DNA from: an uncultured Clostridia bacterium
Lineage (GTDB): Bacteria; Bacillota; Clostridia; Oscillospirales; Butyricicoccaceae
DNA: 38,403 nt
Assembly (NCBI GenBank): GCA_910589115.1
Contig: CAJUSB010000018.1
Location: 1 to 38,403 of the forward strand
Direction of reading: 5' to 3'
Within the stretch, counting starts at the first letter, position 1; each line of letters starts with the position of its first letter. Both the position numbers and the translations under genes were made by a program. A model generated the notes under the pieces. It did no database searches. It had not been told where the DNA came from and was given only the letters and a program-made list of their open reading frames with translations. Below, one piece after another: positions 1-7,753 of this stretch.

Positions 1-37
1 TCTATATTTTACATCATATCTCCCTCTTTGACAATGA

Positions 38-343
38 TTAATCGTTTTCTATATGATTGAGATTATCTTCCAGCGCCCGTGTAATAAACTCGGAAGCATT
101 CTCCTGCGTCGGTGCTTGCATAAAGTCGGAATATTCAAACAGACCACGGCTTAACGGAAACTCCCGCGTGAGCTGTTCAATTAACTCTTTCTGTTTTTCC
201 GTCGCAGGCAAGTTTTTGTTGCCCGGATCGATACGCTCCGCACCATCGCGAGTGGCAATGTAGTTGACCATGTTTTTCAAGTGTGCGGGGGCGCGCTTCG
301 ATTTTCCTTTAATGTACGGACACTTAAAAATCAGTCTCGGCAT
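38..343 (-). pseudogene. Relaxase N-terminal fragment (MobP3/MobL-like)
   Basis: The 101-residue product starts MPRLIFKCPYIKG and continues with a VNYIATRDG segment and an FITRALEDNL segment. This is the N-terminal pattern I associate with MobP3/MobL-type relaxases of Firmicutes ICEs, which nick DNA at oriT and lead the strand into the recipient. Full-length members are several hundred residues, but here the frame stops right after HIEND, where homologues continue through further catalytic motifs. Only 37 bases of window lie beyond the stop and I cannot recognise relaxase sequence in them. The ATG lies 14 nt beyond the stop of the accessory gene and has no clear Shine-Dalgarno, so it probably depends on coupling. 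Truncation by frameshift, deletion or recombination is inferred; the rest could lie outside the window. Confidence 0.7.
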
Positions 344-357
344 AAATTTTTACATAT

Positions 358-761
358 TCACCGACCATTCTGGAATGCAACCGTGTCTTTGAATGTAATG
401 CTGCCGTTCGACTTTTTTACGTCGCGGACGCATTGACCGCGCAGGCGGTCAAGATCATCTGCATTGATTTCCAGACCGACTGCCAGCACGTTCATCATCA
501 TCGACAATTCCACAGTCATCTTGAACAGCAGGCGAGCGATACGGTTTTCGCTGTCCTGCACCGTGCCGCACATCGCTGAAACCAATGCAGGCGGCAAAAA
601 ATCATCGCTGTTCTTTGCGGACAGGTAGCCGCAGTAAAAAACAACGCGTTTTCCACGAACTCGTTTTTGCTCTGGCTGTTTGTAAGTTTCATCGCCGCTG
701 CAACTTTCCGGTCGGTTTCCGGCGAAATCCGCATCTGAAACCGAACTTTTTCATCTGGCAT
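358..761 (-). pseudogene. Frameshifted ribbon-helix-helix mobilisation accessory protein
   Basis: Two overlapping frames together encode one ICE protein. The first begins MPDEKVRFQMRISPETDRKV, a ribbon-helix-helix-like N-terminus as in MobC-type relaxosome proteins. The second continues through PPALVSAM and VQDSENRIARLLFK to VAFQNGR. They join if one T is restored to the T6 run (A6 at 636-641 on the plus strand), giving an uninterrupted ALFFYCGYLSAK junction. The ATG at 761 has a GGAGG site. The position directly before the relaxase fits an accessory protein that binds oriT. The homopolymer slip may be a real mutation, phase variation or a sequencing error. As it stands the N-terminal product ends after about 80 residues, with a nonsense tail. 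Confidence 0.7.
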
Positions 762-1209
762 GAATTTTCCTCCATTCTTTGCATAATGTCACGATTGATG
801 CCGCGAAATTCCCGAGAACGGTGGAGATTTCTGGCTTTCGTGATGTCAGAGGTGGCAACGCACCCCAAAAAGTGATGTCACGCGATATTCTCTGAAACGT
901 TGCCCGAAAGCCGCAAAACGCCCGGAATCCGTAACTTCCCGACCCGCATTGCGGGACGGTGTGACTCGCGGTGATGCCACCGCTTTATCCTGCACCAAAA
1001 TCGACCCTCCCCAACGCCCCCAAAATCGCGGTTCCCGTCCTCCTGCACGTTCCCCCACAAAGCCCCGGACAGCCGTTTTTCCCGTCCACTGGGACAGGGA
1101 TGCCACCCTCGCCGGAAAAACGCGACACGGGGCGCGACGTTCGGCAACATCGCCGAACTCGTTCGAGAGCCACGCGGCAAGGGTGTTTGGGCGTTTTCGC
1201 ACGACTCCA
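762..1209. other. 448-bp intergenic region, candidate oriT
   Basis: No convincing gene is present; open frames here look like chance frames in GC-rich DNA. The region lies directly upstream of the mobilisation accessory gene and relaxase fragment, where oriT often sits in Gram-positive elements. It holds small perfect inverted repeats, for example stem CCCGC/GCGGG at 943-955 and GCGGTG/CACCGC at 968-983, plus one copy of a 58-bp dispersed repeat (1091-1148). The oriT function is inferred from position and secondary-structure potential only; no known nic consensus was identified. Confidence 0.35.
1091..1148. repeat. Dispersed 58-bp repeat, copy A
   Basis: This copy aligns without gaps to 2007-2064 with about 46 of 58 matches. 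The shared 3' half has the core CGCGACACGSGGCGCGACGT followed by CGGCAAC. Both copies are intergenic and in the same orientation. Copy A has lost the inverted repeat seen in copy B. Function is unknown; a protein-binding site, an oriT-associated repeat or a small non-autonomous repeat are all possible. Confidence 0.6.
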
Positions 1210-1920
1210 TCAGAGCGAAAGCATCGGGCCTTGCTCGGAGTCGTGCTCCAGTGCATCTATCTCAGGAACCGTCTGCCCAAACGCTGCCAAATCGAGCTGC
1301 CTGCCAACCAGCCTTTCCTCGAACCGGGCTTCGTACCGTTCTGGGGCGAGCCCATTTTTTCGGTAAGCGTGATAGACCGCCGTGGATACGTCCTTTATCG
1401 AGTAGGCTTTCCAACCTTCTGCGGGATCGAGTGCAGCGGCTGTCATTTCGTCAAAGTTCAGCCGGAACACCCCTGTGACTTTGCCCGGATCTTCCATCCG
1501 ATGTGCCGCAAGAAGTTCGTACTGCTCGCCAGTGATCGGTTTCAGATCAGCGAACGATTTTTCAAGGGACGCTGCTGTCAGCTCCTGATCCGGCTGGGAA
1601 TACCGGCGCAGGAACCTGCCAACGTCTAAGAATCCCTCGCCCTGATCCAGCTGATAGAATCGGTCTGTCCCGCTTTCCCGCACCTGAAACGCACTGTATT
1701 TCCGTGCCGCTTCACGCTCAGCCAGCTCCGCAGCATACTCGTCATCGATGCGCTGACGGATACCCCGCTGCACTTCCTGCGGGACGTTCTCTGTGTAGAG
1801 CTGCATGAGCATCTCCTGCATTTGCTTCTCTACACTGGTACCTTGCTGCTCCAGCACAGCAGACAATGCTTCCATTTTATATTCGTGGAGCCATAACTCC
1901 AGTTGGACATCTCCGCTCAT
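1210..1920 (-). CDS. Conserved ICE accessory protein of unknown function (236 aa)
   Basis: I chose the ATG at 1920 (MSGDVQLELWLHEYKMEAL) because GGAGGG precedes it; a longer frame upstream runs through the dispersed repeat and is not credible. The protein is acidic and predicted soluble. Its helical N-terminus (VLEQQGTSVEKQMQEML) resembles that of the next upstream gene, so the two may share a fold. A central segment around FRLNFDEM and a later AYSIKDVSTAVYHAYRK read like a conserved domain known to me from Clostridia ICEs but without assigned function. It ends QGPMLSL, one of the shared C-terminal tails in this element. It lies between the mobilisation genes and a run of small accessory genes, probably in one operon. 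Confidence 0.7.
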   Translation of the reverse strand: MSGDVQLELWLHEYKMEALSAVLEQQGTSVEKQMQEMLMQLYTENVPQEVQRGIRQRIDDEYAAELAEREAARKYSAFQVRESGTDRFYQLDQGEGFLDVGRFLRRYSQPDQELTAASLEKSFADLKPITGEQYELLAAHRMEDPGKVTGVFRLNFDEMTAAALDPAEGWKAYSIKDVSTAVYHAYRKNGLAPERYEARFEERLVGRQLDLAAFGQTVPEIDALEHDSEQGPMLSL

Positions 1921-2006
1921 AATACTGCCCTCCAATTTCCAGAGTTTTTGATTCTCCTTTTTCAAACGCCTGCGAAGCGGCGCACACCTGCTTTGGAAAG
2001 CTGGGT

Positions 2007-2064
2007 GGGGCACGGATGCCAAAGGCATCCGAAGAACGCGACACGCGGCGCGACGTGCGGCAAC
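2007..2064. repeat. Dispersed 58-bp repeat, copy B, with hairpin
   Basis: This is the second copy of the repeat at 1091-1148. It contains the perfect inverted repeat GGATGCC-AAA-GGCATCC at 2014-2030. It sits in the 165-bp gap between two small genes. The hairpin is not followed by a U tract on either strand, so it is not an ordinary terminator. Confidence 0.6.
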
Positions 2065-2085
2065 GGCGGCGGACAGCTCCGCCCA

Positions 2086-2358
2086 TCAGCTTTCTGCTCC
2101 GGTTCCCGACGTGTCGCCTGCGGAAGCCGGACGGGTCGGGCGTACCGGACGCGGGCGCTGCTGGCGAGGCGGACGCTCGTCGCGGTCCGCCATGCTTTCG
2201 ATGTACTCGCGGGTCTGGGTGGGAACGTACTTTTCGTACAGCTTCCCCATGAAATCGTCCAGCTCCGCTTCGAGCGTCGAGTCTTTCCTGCTGATGTAGA
2301 ACTCAAGCGCCCGCAGCTTTTCCTGTTCAAACTGCACGGTAATAGTTGCTTTTTTCAT
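2086..2358 (-). CDS. Small ICE protein, DUF6103-like (90 aa)
   Basis: I chose the ATG at 2358 (MKKATITVQFEQEKLRAL) because GGAGG lies 5 nt ahead of it. The first 60 residues form a compact helical domain (LEAELDDFMGKLYEKYVP, then REYIESMADRDE). A basic, proline-rich tail with repeated RPRP/RPTRP follows and could bind nucleic acid. The pattern matches a small family I recall as DUF6103 in Firmicutes conjugative elements; that assignment is from memory. It resembles the start of the downstream protein (short helical segment, then YTENVPQE versus YEKYVPTQ), suggesting an old duplication. Function is unknown. Confidence 0.65.
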   Translation of the reverse strand: MKKATITVQFEQEKLRALEFYISRKDSTLEAELDDFMGKLYEKYVPTQTREYIESMADRDERPPRQQRPRPVRPTRPASAGDTSGTGAES

Positions 2359-2393
2359 CTTGCACCTCCAAATTTTTAGCCGTTGGAGCCGAC

Positions 2394-2726
2394 TCACATC
2401 GTCGGCCCCATGAGTTCCTCCGCTTCCTCAAAGGCTGCGAAGTCTTCGCAGAAACGCTCCATTTCCTCCGGCTCCACACCACAGATTACGATCTCAAGGC
2501 CATGATCGGCGCTGCGGATTTCTTTGACCTGCGCGTTCAGAAGGTCAGAATAAATCTCCCGACCGGTATCGGTCAGCTTCAGCAAGTCCGCCGGACAAAT
2601 CACAACGGATTCCGAGTCCCTCTGTTCATGGACGAGGACAGCGTCTTCCGATTCTTCCAGCTCTGCCAGCCGGGGCAGGATGCTGCCGATCCGCTCGCCT
2701 GTAAGGGCAGCCATCTTGTCATCCAT
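2394..2726 (-). CDS. Small acidic ICE protein of unknown function (110 aa)
   Basis: The ATG at 2726 follows AGGAGGTGG. The product is strongly acidic (EELEESEDAV, EPEEMERFCEDF) with no signal peptide or membrane segment. The middle part (SVVICPADLLKLTDTGREIYSDLL) looks like a compact alpha/beta domain. It ends ELMGPTM, a weak match to the C-terminal tail seen on other proteins here. It lies 24 bp after the M23 hydrolase gene and is probably co-transcribed. I do not recognise a characterised family. Confidence 0.6.
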   Translation of the reverse strand: MDDKMAALTGERIGSILPRLAELEESEDAVLVHEQRDSESVVICPADLLKLTDTGREIYSDLLNAQVKEIRSADHGLEIVICGVEPEEMERFCEDFAAFEEAEELMGPTM

Positions 2727-2750
2727 AATTGTGCATCCACCTCCTGAAAA

Positions 2751-3827
2751 TTAGGGTAAATAATAGCGTGGGTTCGTCCTCTGGTTGTTGACCCGCACCT
2801 CAAAATGCAGGTGCGGGCCGGTCACTCGGCCGGTCGCGCCTGACAAGGCAACCACGGTTCCAGCCTGGACTTCCTGACCAGTACGGGCGGTCAGCTGGGA
2901 GCAGTGCGCATACACGGTCCGCAAATTGTTCGCGTGCTCAATCATGATGTAGTTGCCATAGGTGGCCTCATAGCCTGCGACGATCACTGTCCCGGGCAGC
3001 GCCGCGCGGACAGGCGTCCCCTGCGGCACCGCCAGATCCATTCCGCTGTGACCGTCAGACTGTCCGCTGATCGGGTCGATGCGATAGCCAAATTCTGAGG
3101 ATACGATACTGCGCCAGTTCACGCCGACCGGAGAACAGAAACCATCCGCCCCGACGTATGGCGCGTTATCGCCGGTTTCCCAGCTCTCGTCGCCGCTGGG
3201 CGCACCGTATTTTATCAGGCTGTAGACGCTTCCGGCGTTGGCCTTTTGCTCGGCGGTCACCTCCGTTCCGAGAGCTTCGCCGATTTTCTGATAGACCTCG
3301 TCCAAATCCGTGATAGGCGTTGCCGCCATAATCACGCCCTCGACTTTGACCTCGTTGCCGTCGCTATCTGTCTCGGCGATCGTCCCGGTTGTTTCCTCGA
3401 AGGTCGCAAAACAATCCACAAATTTCTGATAGATGTCCGCATCGAACGGCGCAGGTTCTTCAGCTCCGAAAAACAAGGCATAAAAAATCGCCTTGACACG
3501 GATTTCGTCAAGGCTTTCGTCGCCCTCGGTGCGGTCGCCGATCTCCTCCAGCAAGGTGTCCAGCTCGGCGAAATGCGCACGCATATTTTCGATAGATGCT
3601 TTATATTCCTCCGGTAAATCGTCGGGAAGTGCAATGCTGCTGAAGCAAAATTCTGCCGCTGAGACATTGTGTTCCGCTGTGCCCGCAGCCACAGAGCAGA
3701 TGAGTGCAAGCAGTACAATAATCGGCGACAGGATCGCGACGATGCACCAGCCGATGCCCTTTCGGGTATTTTCATCGGTCAGTGCGAGTGCCGCAGCCTT
3801 CGCCAGAATCGCTGCCGGAGCTGCCAT
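2751..3827 (-). CDS. Membrane-anchored M23 peptidoglycan hydrolase of the conjugation machine
   Basis: The 358-residue protein has an N-terminal transmembrane helix (about residues 24-48, WCIVAILSPIIVLLALICSV), a long acidic extracytoplasmic spacer and a C-terminal LytM/M23 domain. Zinc and catalytic residues are visible: H260 and D264 (HSGMD), H308 (YAHC), and H339/H341 (HLHFEV). M23 enzymes are zinc endopeptidases that cut peptide cross-links. In Gram-positive type IV secretion they locally open the wall, a role like VirB1. Gram-positive transfer hydrolases often pair a lysozyme-like domain with a second peptidase domain; here only M23 is evident, and the spacer around residues 60-200 is unassigned. 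The ATG at 3827 is preceded by AGAGGTG. Confidence 0.9.
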   Translation of the reverse strand: MAAPAAILAKAAALALTDENTRKGIGWCIVAILSPIIVLLALICSVAAGTAEHNVSAAEFCFSSIALPDDLPEEYKASIENMRAHFAELDTLLEEIGDRTEGDESLDEIRVKAIFYALFFGAEEPAPFDADIYQKFVDCFATFEETTGTIAETDSDGNEVKVEGVIMAATPITDLDEVYQKIGEALGTEVTAEQKANAGSVYSLIKYGAPSGDESWETGDNAPYVGADGFCSPVGVNWRSIVSSEFGYRIDPISGQSDGHSGMDLAVPQGTPVRAALPGTVIVAGYEATYGNYIMIEHANNLRTVYAHCSQLTARTGQEVQAGTVVALSGATGRVTGPHLHFEVRVNNQRTNPRYYLP

Positions 3828-3843
3828 AAATCGTCACCTCTTT

Positions 3844-4323
3844 TCACAGACTTATAACAGGCGAGCTGCCCTGCTCCTGCGCTGCGAGTTCCTCGCTGTG
3901 CTCGCGGGCCTGATTGAGAATCGCGGTATCAAATCCGCAGTCGTGATAGCCTTCTTCAATCGTGGCGTAGTAGTAGCCGGAAGGACTTCCCAGCTCATGG
4001 CCGGGAGTCATGACGTATACCATCGCGCTGACCGTTTCGCCGCTTTCCAGCTGAAAATCCATCTGCTCCTTCCCGTAAAAGGACGGCCAGCCCTCGTAAC
4101 GGTCGAGGGCGTGTTCGTCCTTTTTGCTGATCTCCCACAGCAGGATCGGTACGGAGCTGCCCTCCTTCGGCTCGATTGTAGCGACCGCACTGGTCGGCGA
4201 GCCGCGAAACAGCAGTTCATGGTCTTTCAGTTCGGCCGTTCCATAGACGGTCGCGTCCGGACAACGGTACGCCATCTGCGCATGGTTGAGGTTGCTTCCA
4301 TAGGCGGCGTATAATTTTTTCAT
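3844..4323 (-). CDS. AIG2/GGCT-like gamma-glutamylcyclotransferase
   Basis: I chose the ATG at 4323 (MKKLYAAYGSNL); a TTG two codons upstream would put the AAGGAG site too close. The YGSNL motif at residues 8-12 and a plausible catalytic glutamate E77 in LDRYEGWP are hallmarks of the gamma-glutamylcyclotransferase fold, which releases 5-oxoproline from gamma-glutamyl amines or peptides. The gene sits 13 bp after the amidoligase gene. Amidoligase and GGCT-like genes are a recognised pair in comparative genomics of peptide-modifying systems, so the substrate is likely the amide product of the neighbour rather than glutathione. The protein ends SSPVISL, one of the shared tails. Confidence 0.8.
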   Translation of the reverse strand: MKKLYAAYGSNLNHAQMAYRCPDATVYGTAELKDHELLFRGSPTSAVATIEPKEGSSVPILLWEISKKDEHALDRYEGWPSFYGKEQMDFQLESGETVSAMVYVMTPGHELGSPSGYYYATIEEGYHDCGFDTAILNQAREHSEELAAQEQGSSPVISL

Positions 4324-4336
4324 TCGCAAAAACTCC

Positions 4337-5371
4337 TTACATTGACATTGAAAAACCGGAGGAGTGATTTTCCTCCGGCTCTGGTTCCTGTGTTGCAGGT
4401 GTGGGGGCTATCAGCTGGGGTGGCTGGGCTTCCTGCGCGTGCTGCTGCCGCAGGCGTTCCTTTTGACGTACTGCCTGCGCAGGATCTTTCCACGCGATGT
4501 TCCCTTCGAGATGGTCAAGCAGGTGCTTCCGTGCCGTTTTGAACTCGTCGCCAATCATCCCAAGCCGCAAAAGCCAGACACGGAAGGTGTATTTCTCGTT
4601 GTCCGAAACCGTTTTGGTCGGCCTTGCGGAGCGTTGATTGTGCGCCTGCGCCGTGATCGCCAGACAGAATTGCAGATACGCTTTCACCTTCCCAGCGTGC
4701 AGAATGCTGTTAAACGCGCGAAACTCAATCGTGCCTTTTTGAAACACGGAATGAAGGTTGAGGCAATGGTAGCGGCTCGAATGATAGTGCTCTCCACTGC
4801 CGTCATAGCCGTTGTACCACAGCCTTTTCAGCTGTTCCATTTCCTTTGGCTTTTGCGTGTTCAGCCGTTCCAGAAAATCCGGATCGACCTTTCGGCAATA
4901 GCTCAATTCCCGGCCGCGGTTGACCTGCAATGCCCGATAGATCATATCCTCTTTCGACGCTACGATATTGACGAGATTCCGAAGATGCGGCGCGTCAAAC
5001 GGCGCAGCGTCCACATGGATATGGATGCCGACCGATTCATTGCAAAATGCGCCGGCCTCTCGCAGTTTCCGGATGATCTCCTGTAAATCCGGTATATCTT
5101 CGTATGTACAGATTGGGCTGACCAGCTCCACGCTGTAATCCCGACCGGCACTCATTTTGCGGCCATTTTCCCGCCGCTGGCAGTTGATGCTCCCATCGTA
5201 CATGACCTTCCAGCGCCGCCCCTGCTGGTCGGATGCAGAATACGCGTCATAATAGGTGCCGTCATACTGCACTTCGGTACCGAAATAATCAGCGATCACC
5301 TGCGCCGCGCGGTAGCGGGTGATGCCGGTCATTTCAATTTCGATGCCCCAGTTTTGCTCTCGCAGATCCAT
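4337..5371 (-). CDS. Amidoligase_2 family ATP-dependent COOH-NH2 ligase
   Basis: The 344-residue protein carries the family pattern in order: GIEIEM (residues 9-14), DGS (59-61), ELVSP (82-86), HIHVD (117-121) and TIEFRAF (213-219). These acidic and histidine positions match the glutamine-synthetase-like fold that binds ATP and metal and forms amide or isopeptide bonds. The enzyme should be cytoplasmic. Substrates of these mobile-element amidoligases are not established; peptides, proteins or wall precursors are proposed. The last 60 residues are a charged, proline- and glutamine-rich tail ending SGFSMSM. Only 3 bp separate its start from the stop of the upstream partner gene, and the GGCT gene follows, so the three form one translational unit. 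Confidence 0.85.
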   Translation of the reverse strand: MDLREQNWGIEIEMTGITRYRAAQVIADYFGTEVQYDGTYYDAYSASDQQGRRWKVMYDGSINCQRRENGRKMSAGRDYSVELVSPICTYEDIPDLQEIIRKLREAGAFCNESVGIHIHVDAAPFDAPHLRNLVNIVASKEDMIYRALQVNRGRELSYCRKVDPDFLERLNTQKPKEMEQLKRLWYNGYDGSGEHYHSSRYHCLNLHSVFQKGTIEFRAFNSILHAGKVKAYLQFCLAITAQAHNQRSARPTKTVSDNEKYTFRVWLLRLGMIGDEFKTARKHLLDHLEGNIAWKDPAQAVRQKERLRQQHAQEAQPPQLIAPTPATQEPEPEENHSSGFSMSM

Positions 5372-5374
5372 CGG

Positions 5375-5854
5375 CTACCACATCCGCTGCCCATATGTCA
5401 TATCCTGCCCCGGCTTCGCGCCTGCCAGCTCCGCCGTGCCGTTGATGAATTCGCACAACCGGTCGCGCCGCCAGGTGTCGATCAGACCTCCGCCGCAGGC
5501 TTCATTCAACCGATTGGTCTTGCCCGTGACCTCTCCGGCCAACCGTTTGATTTCCTCAGCTGAGCCGTCACAGGCTTCCATAGCGGCGGCGTAATCGTTC
5601 AGGATTTTGCCGCACTGATCAACATCCCTTTCCAAGTAGCTGGACTGTCTGGCGTAAGGGTTGGGATACGGTTCGCCGTCCATGCAGTGGCGGATGTGTT
5701 CCAACAGCGGCGGACGGTTTTCCGGCTCCTCTTTGATGTACTGCGCCATCATCGCGACCAAGTCGGTCTGCGGGTCGGGCGTGTAGCGCACCGAAGCGTA
5801 CAAGTCATTCAGCAGCCGTTCCCTGCTCTCTTGTATTTTCTCGATTTTGTCCAT
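5375..5854 (-). CDS. Unknown partner protein of the amidoligase (159 aa)
   Basis: The ATG at 5854 is preceded by AAGGAG. The product is soluble, helical and acidic, with a likely helical hairpin around SYLERDVDQCGKILNDYAAAM and a C-terminal GLIDTWRRDRLCEFINGTAEL segment. The C-terminal arginine-rich stretch followed by GQDMTYGQRMW is distinctive. I recognise no family. It is tightly linked to the amidoligase (3 bp) and lies just after the VirB4 gene, so it could be a substrate, adaptor or inhibitor for the amidoligase. This is inferred from gene order only. Confidence 0.65.
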   Translation of the reverse strand: MDKIEKIQESRERLLNDLYASVRYTPDPQTDLVAMMAQYIKEEPENRPPLLEHIRHCMDGEPYPNPYARQSSYLERDVDQCGKILNDYAAAMEACDGSAEEIKRLAGEVTGKTNRLNEACGGGLIDTWRRDRLCEFINGTAELAGAKPGQDMTYGQRMW

Positions 5855-5875
5855 AAAGCTCCTTCCCCTGATTCC

Positions 5876-7753
5876 TTATTTACCGCCTGCAGTTCCGAAT
5901 AATTTCTCCTTGTAAGCGGGTGCATGAACGTCTAAAAGATACCGTTCATTGCCGCATTTATAGAGACAAGTGCCGCGCTGCGGGTAGCGGATCAGCTCGA
6001 ATTCGGATTCTTCCAGTTGCAGATTCTCCATAAAAAACCGTCTGTCCACAGCCCCTGCGTTGAATAGGAACTGATGCGTCGGGATGGAAAACAGCGGACG
6101 GGTCATTTCTGCTACGCCGGGAAGCGCGAAATCTTCGATATTTTGACTGGCGAGTAGCACAGCGGAATTCTTTTTGCGCACACGCTTCATAAAATTGCGG
6201 ATGTACTCGATGGTCGTCGGGTTGGACAGGAACAGGTACAGTTCGTCGATTGCGGCAACCGAATTGCCTTCCGTCAGCAGCTTGTCGCTCAAAAAGGACA
6301 AAATGTTGAACAGCAGCGCGTTCTTGATGTTGCCGCTGGCGTTCATTAGATTTTTCACGCCAAACACGAGGAAGCGGGAGCTTTCCACGTTGGTGTGCCC
6401 GTTAAAAAATTTGCTTTCTGCGCCGATGCACATCGAGTGCAGGCCGAGCAGGACTTCCTGCAACAGCGGCGCGGGATAGAGCGCTTTTTCTTCGCTGTCG
6501 TAGTTTTCGTAGGCATCCTCCATGACGGCGTACAGGTCGGACAAGGTCGGATAATCGTCCGGGCCAAGCTGTGAAAAATCGGTTTCGTCGCTCAGATTCC
6601 AGCCCGCGTACAGCCGTTCCAGCATCAGTTCGATGGTGTCGATGTGGCGGTCGGTAAAATCTTTGTAGGAGCGGAAAAAGTCTTTCAGGAACGAGATGTG
6701 CTGGCTCAGCCGCGAGTGCTGCCGGAAGGTTTCCGGGACTTTCGGATCGTCGTTCGGGTCATTGTCCGGCTCGTCGCCGGTCACGTCCCACAGCTTTGGC
6801 TCCAGCGGATTGATGATGTACTTGCCGCTCATCAGATCAACAAAATGCCCGCCGAGCCGGTCGCTCAGGTCGCACATCTCGTGCTCCGGGTCGAGTGAAA
6901 TTACACTTTTGCCGCTCTCCAAAAGATTGCAAACTAACAGTTTCAACAGGTAGCTTTTGCCCTGCCCCGAGTTGCCGAGAATCAGGATGCTGGCGTTGGT
7001 TTTGTCGTCGGCGCGGCGGTCAAGGTCTACAATAATGTTCGAGCCGTAGCGGTCACGTCCGATGTAGAATCCCTGCGGATCGGTCTTACCGGAATAATTG
7101 AAGGGGAACAGATTTGCAGCTGATCCCGAAGGCATGACGCGTTCAAACTGGGAGCCGAACACATTATTTCCGGCTGGATTTGCAGTCAAGTATCCTTCGC
7201 GCTGCCGTAAAAGCAAACTGTCCACGCTCAGCTTAGAACGTACCAGTTCCGTGAGGACTTCGTCACGCAGGGTGCGCAGACGTTCGCTGCTCCATGCGGA
7301 CAGTTCGATCAAAACAGCACAGTGCATCAGCGTTTCACGGTTGCGGTGCATCGTTGTGACGAGCGTTGCAACGTCCTGCAAATTGGCTTCAGCGGTCACG
7401 CTCTGCTTGAGATCGGCGGTGTTGCTGCGCTCCAAACGGCTTTTGTTGGTCGCGTTGTGAATGATTTTGCTTTCCTCAGCGGATGTGACCTGACGCATAT
7501 AAATGTGGAGCAAGACGCCGCTTTTCTCGCCCAAATGCCGCAGCAGTGCGAGTTCTTCGGTGCTGGTCGGGTAGCCGCGCAGGGCCAGGACACAGCGGAA
7601 GGTGCTCCCGAGGATAAAATGATCCGTGCTGAACTTGACCACGGAGGGCGCGATCAGGTCGAAGTAATCCTTCGGTGCAGGAGTCGGCGAAGTCGATTTC
7701 TTTTTGTTTTTCTTCTGCTTTTTGACAGCCTTCTTCTCGTCCTTTTTACCCAT
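5876..7753 (-). CDS. VirB4-type conjugative transfer ATPase
   Basis: I chose the ATG at 7753 (MGKKDEKKAVKK), which overlaps the upstream stop in ATGGGTAA and has GGTGGG ahead of it; the ATG at 7777 lacks a ribosome site. The 625-residue protein has a lysine-rich N-terminus, a VirB4/TraC-like N-terminal region and a RecA-like ATPase domain. That domain has Walker A GNSGQGKS at 260-267 and Walker B AAIDE at 500-504, followed by SQNIEDFALP, a typical sensor region. VirB4 proteins are cytoplasmic hexameric ATPases that power assembly and substrate transfer of type IV secretion machines. Motifs look intact, so this part of the machine is probably functional. Confidence 0.93.
   Translation of the reverse strand: MGKKDEKKAVKKQKKNKKKSTSPTPAPKDYFDLIAPSVVKFSTDHFILGSTFRCVLALRGYPTSTEELALLRHLGEKSGVLLHIYMRQVTSAEESKIIHNATNKSRLERSNTADLKQSVTAEANLQDVATLVTTMHRNRETLMHCAVLIELSAWSSERLRTLRDEVLTELVRSKLSVDSLLLRQREGYLTANPAGNNVFGSQFERVMPSGSAANLFPFNYSGKTDPQGFYIGRDRYGSNIIVDLDRRADDKTNASILILGNSGQGKSYLLKLLVCNLLESGKSVISLDPEHEMCDLSDRLGGHFVDLMSGKYIINPLEPKLWDVTGDEPDNDPNDDPKVPETFRQHSRLSQHISFLKDFFRSYKDFTDRHIDTIELMLERLYAGWNLSDETDFSQLGPDDYPTLSDLYAVMEDAYENYDSEEKALYPAPLLQEVLLGLHSMCIGAESKFFNGHTNVESSRFLVFGVKNLMNASGNIKNALLFNILSFLSDKLLTEGNSVAAIDELYLFLSNPTTIEYIRNFMKRVRKKNSAVLLASQNIEDFALPGVAEMTRPLFSIPTHQFLFNAGAVDRRFFMENLQLEESEFELIRYPQRGTCLYKCGNERYLLDVHAPAYKEKLFGTAGGK

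Noticed and set aside
846..1256. Open frames of 110-226 codons on both strands around the candidate oriT
   Set aside because: They read through the dispersed repeat and GC-rich hairpins, lack ribosome sites and show no domain pattern, so they are chance frames.
1921..2028. N-terminal extension of the gene at 1210-1920
   Set aside because: It passes through the dispersed repeat and lacks a ribosome site; GGAGGG before the ATG at 1920 fixes the start.
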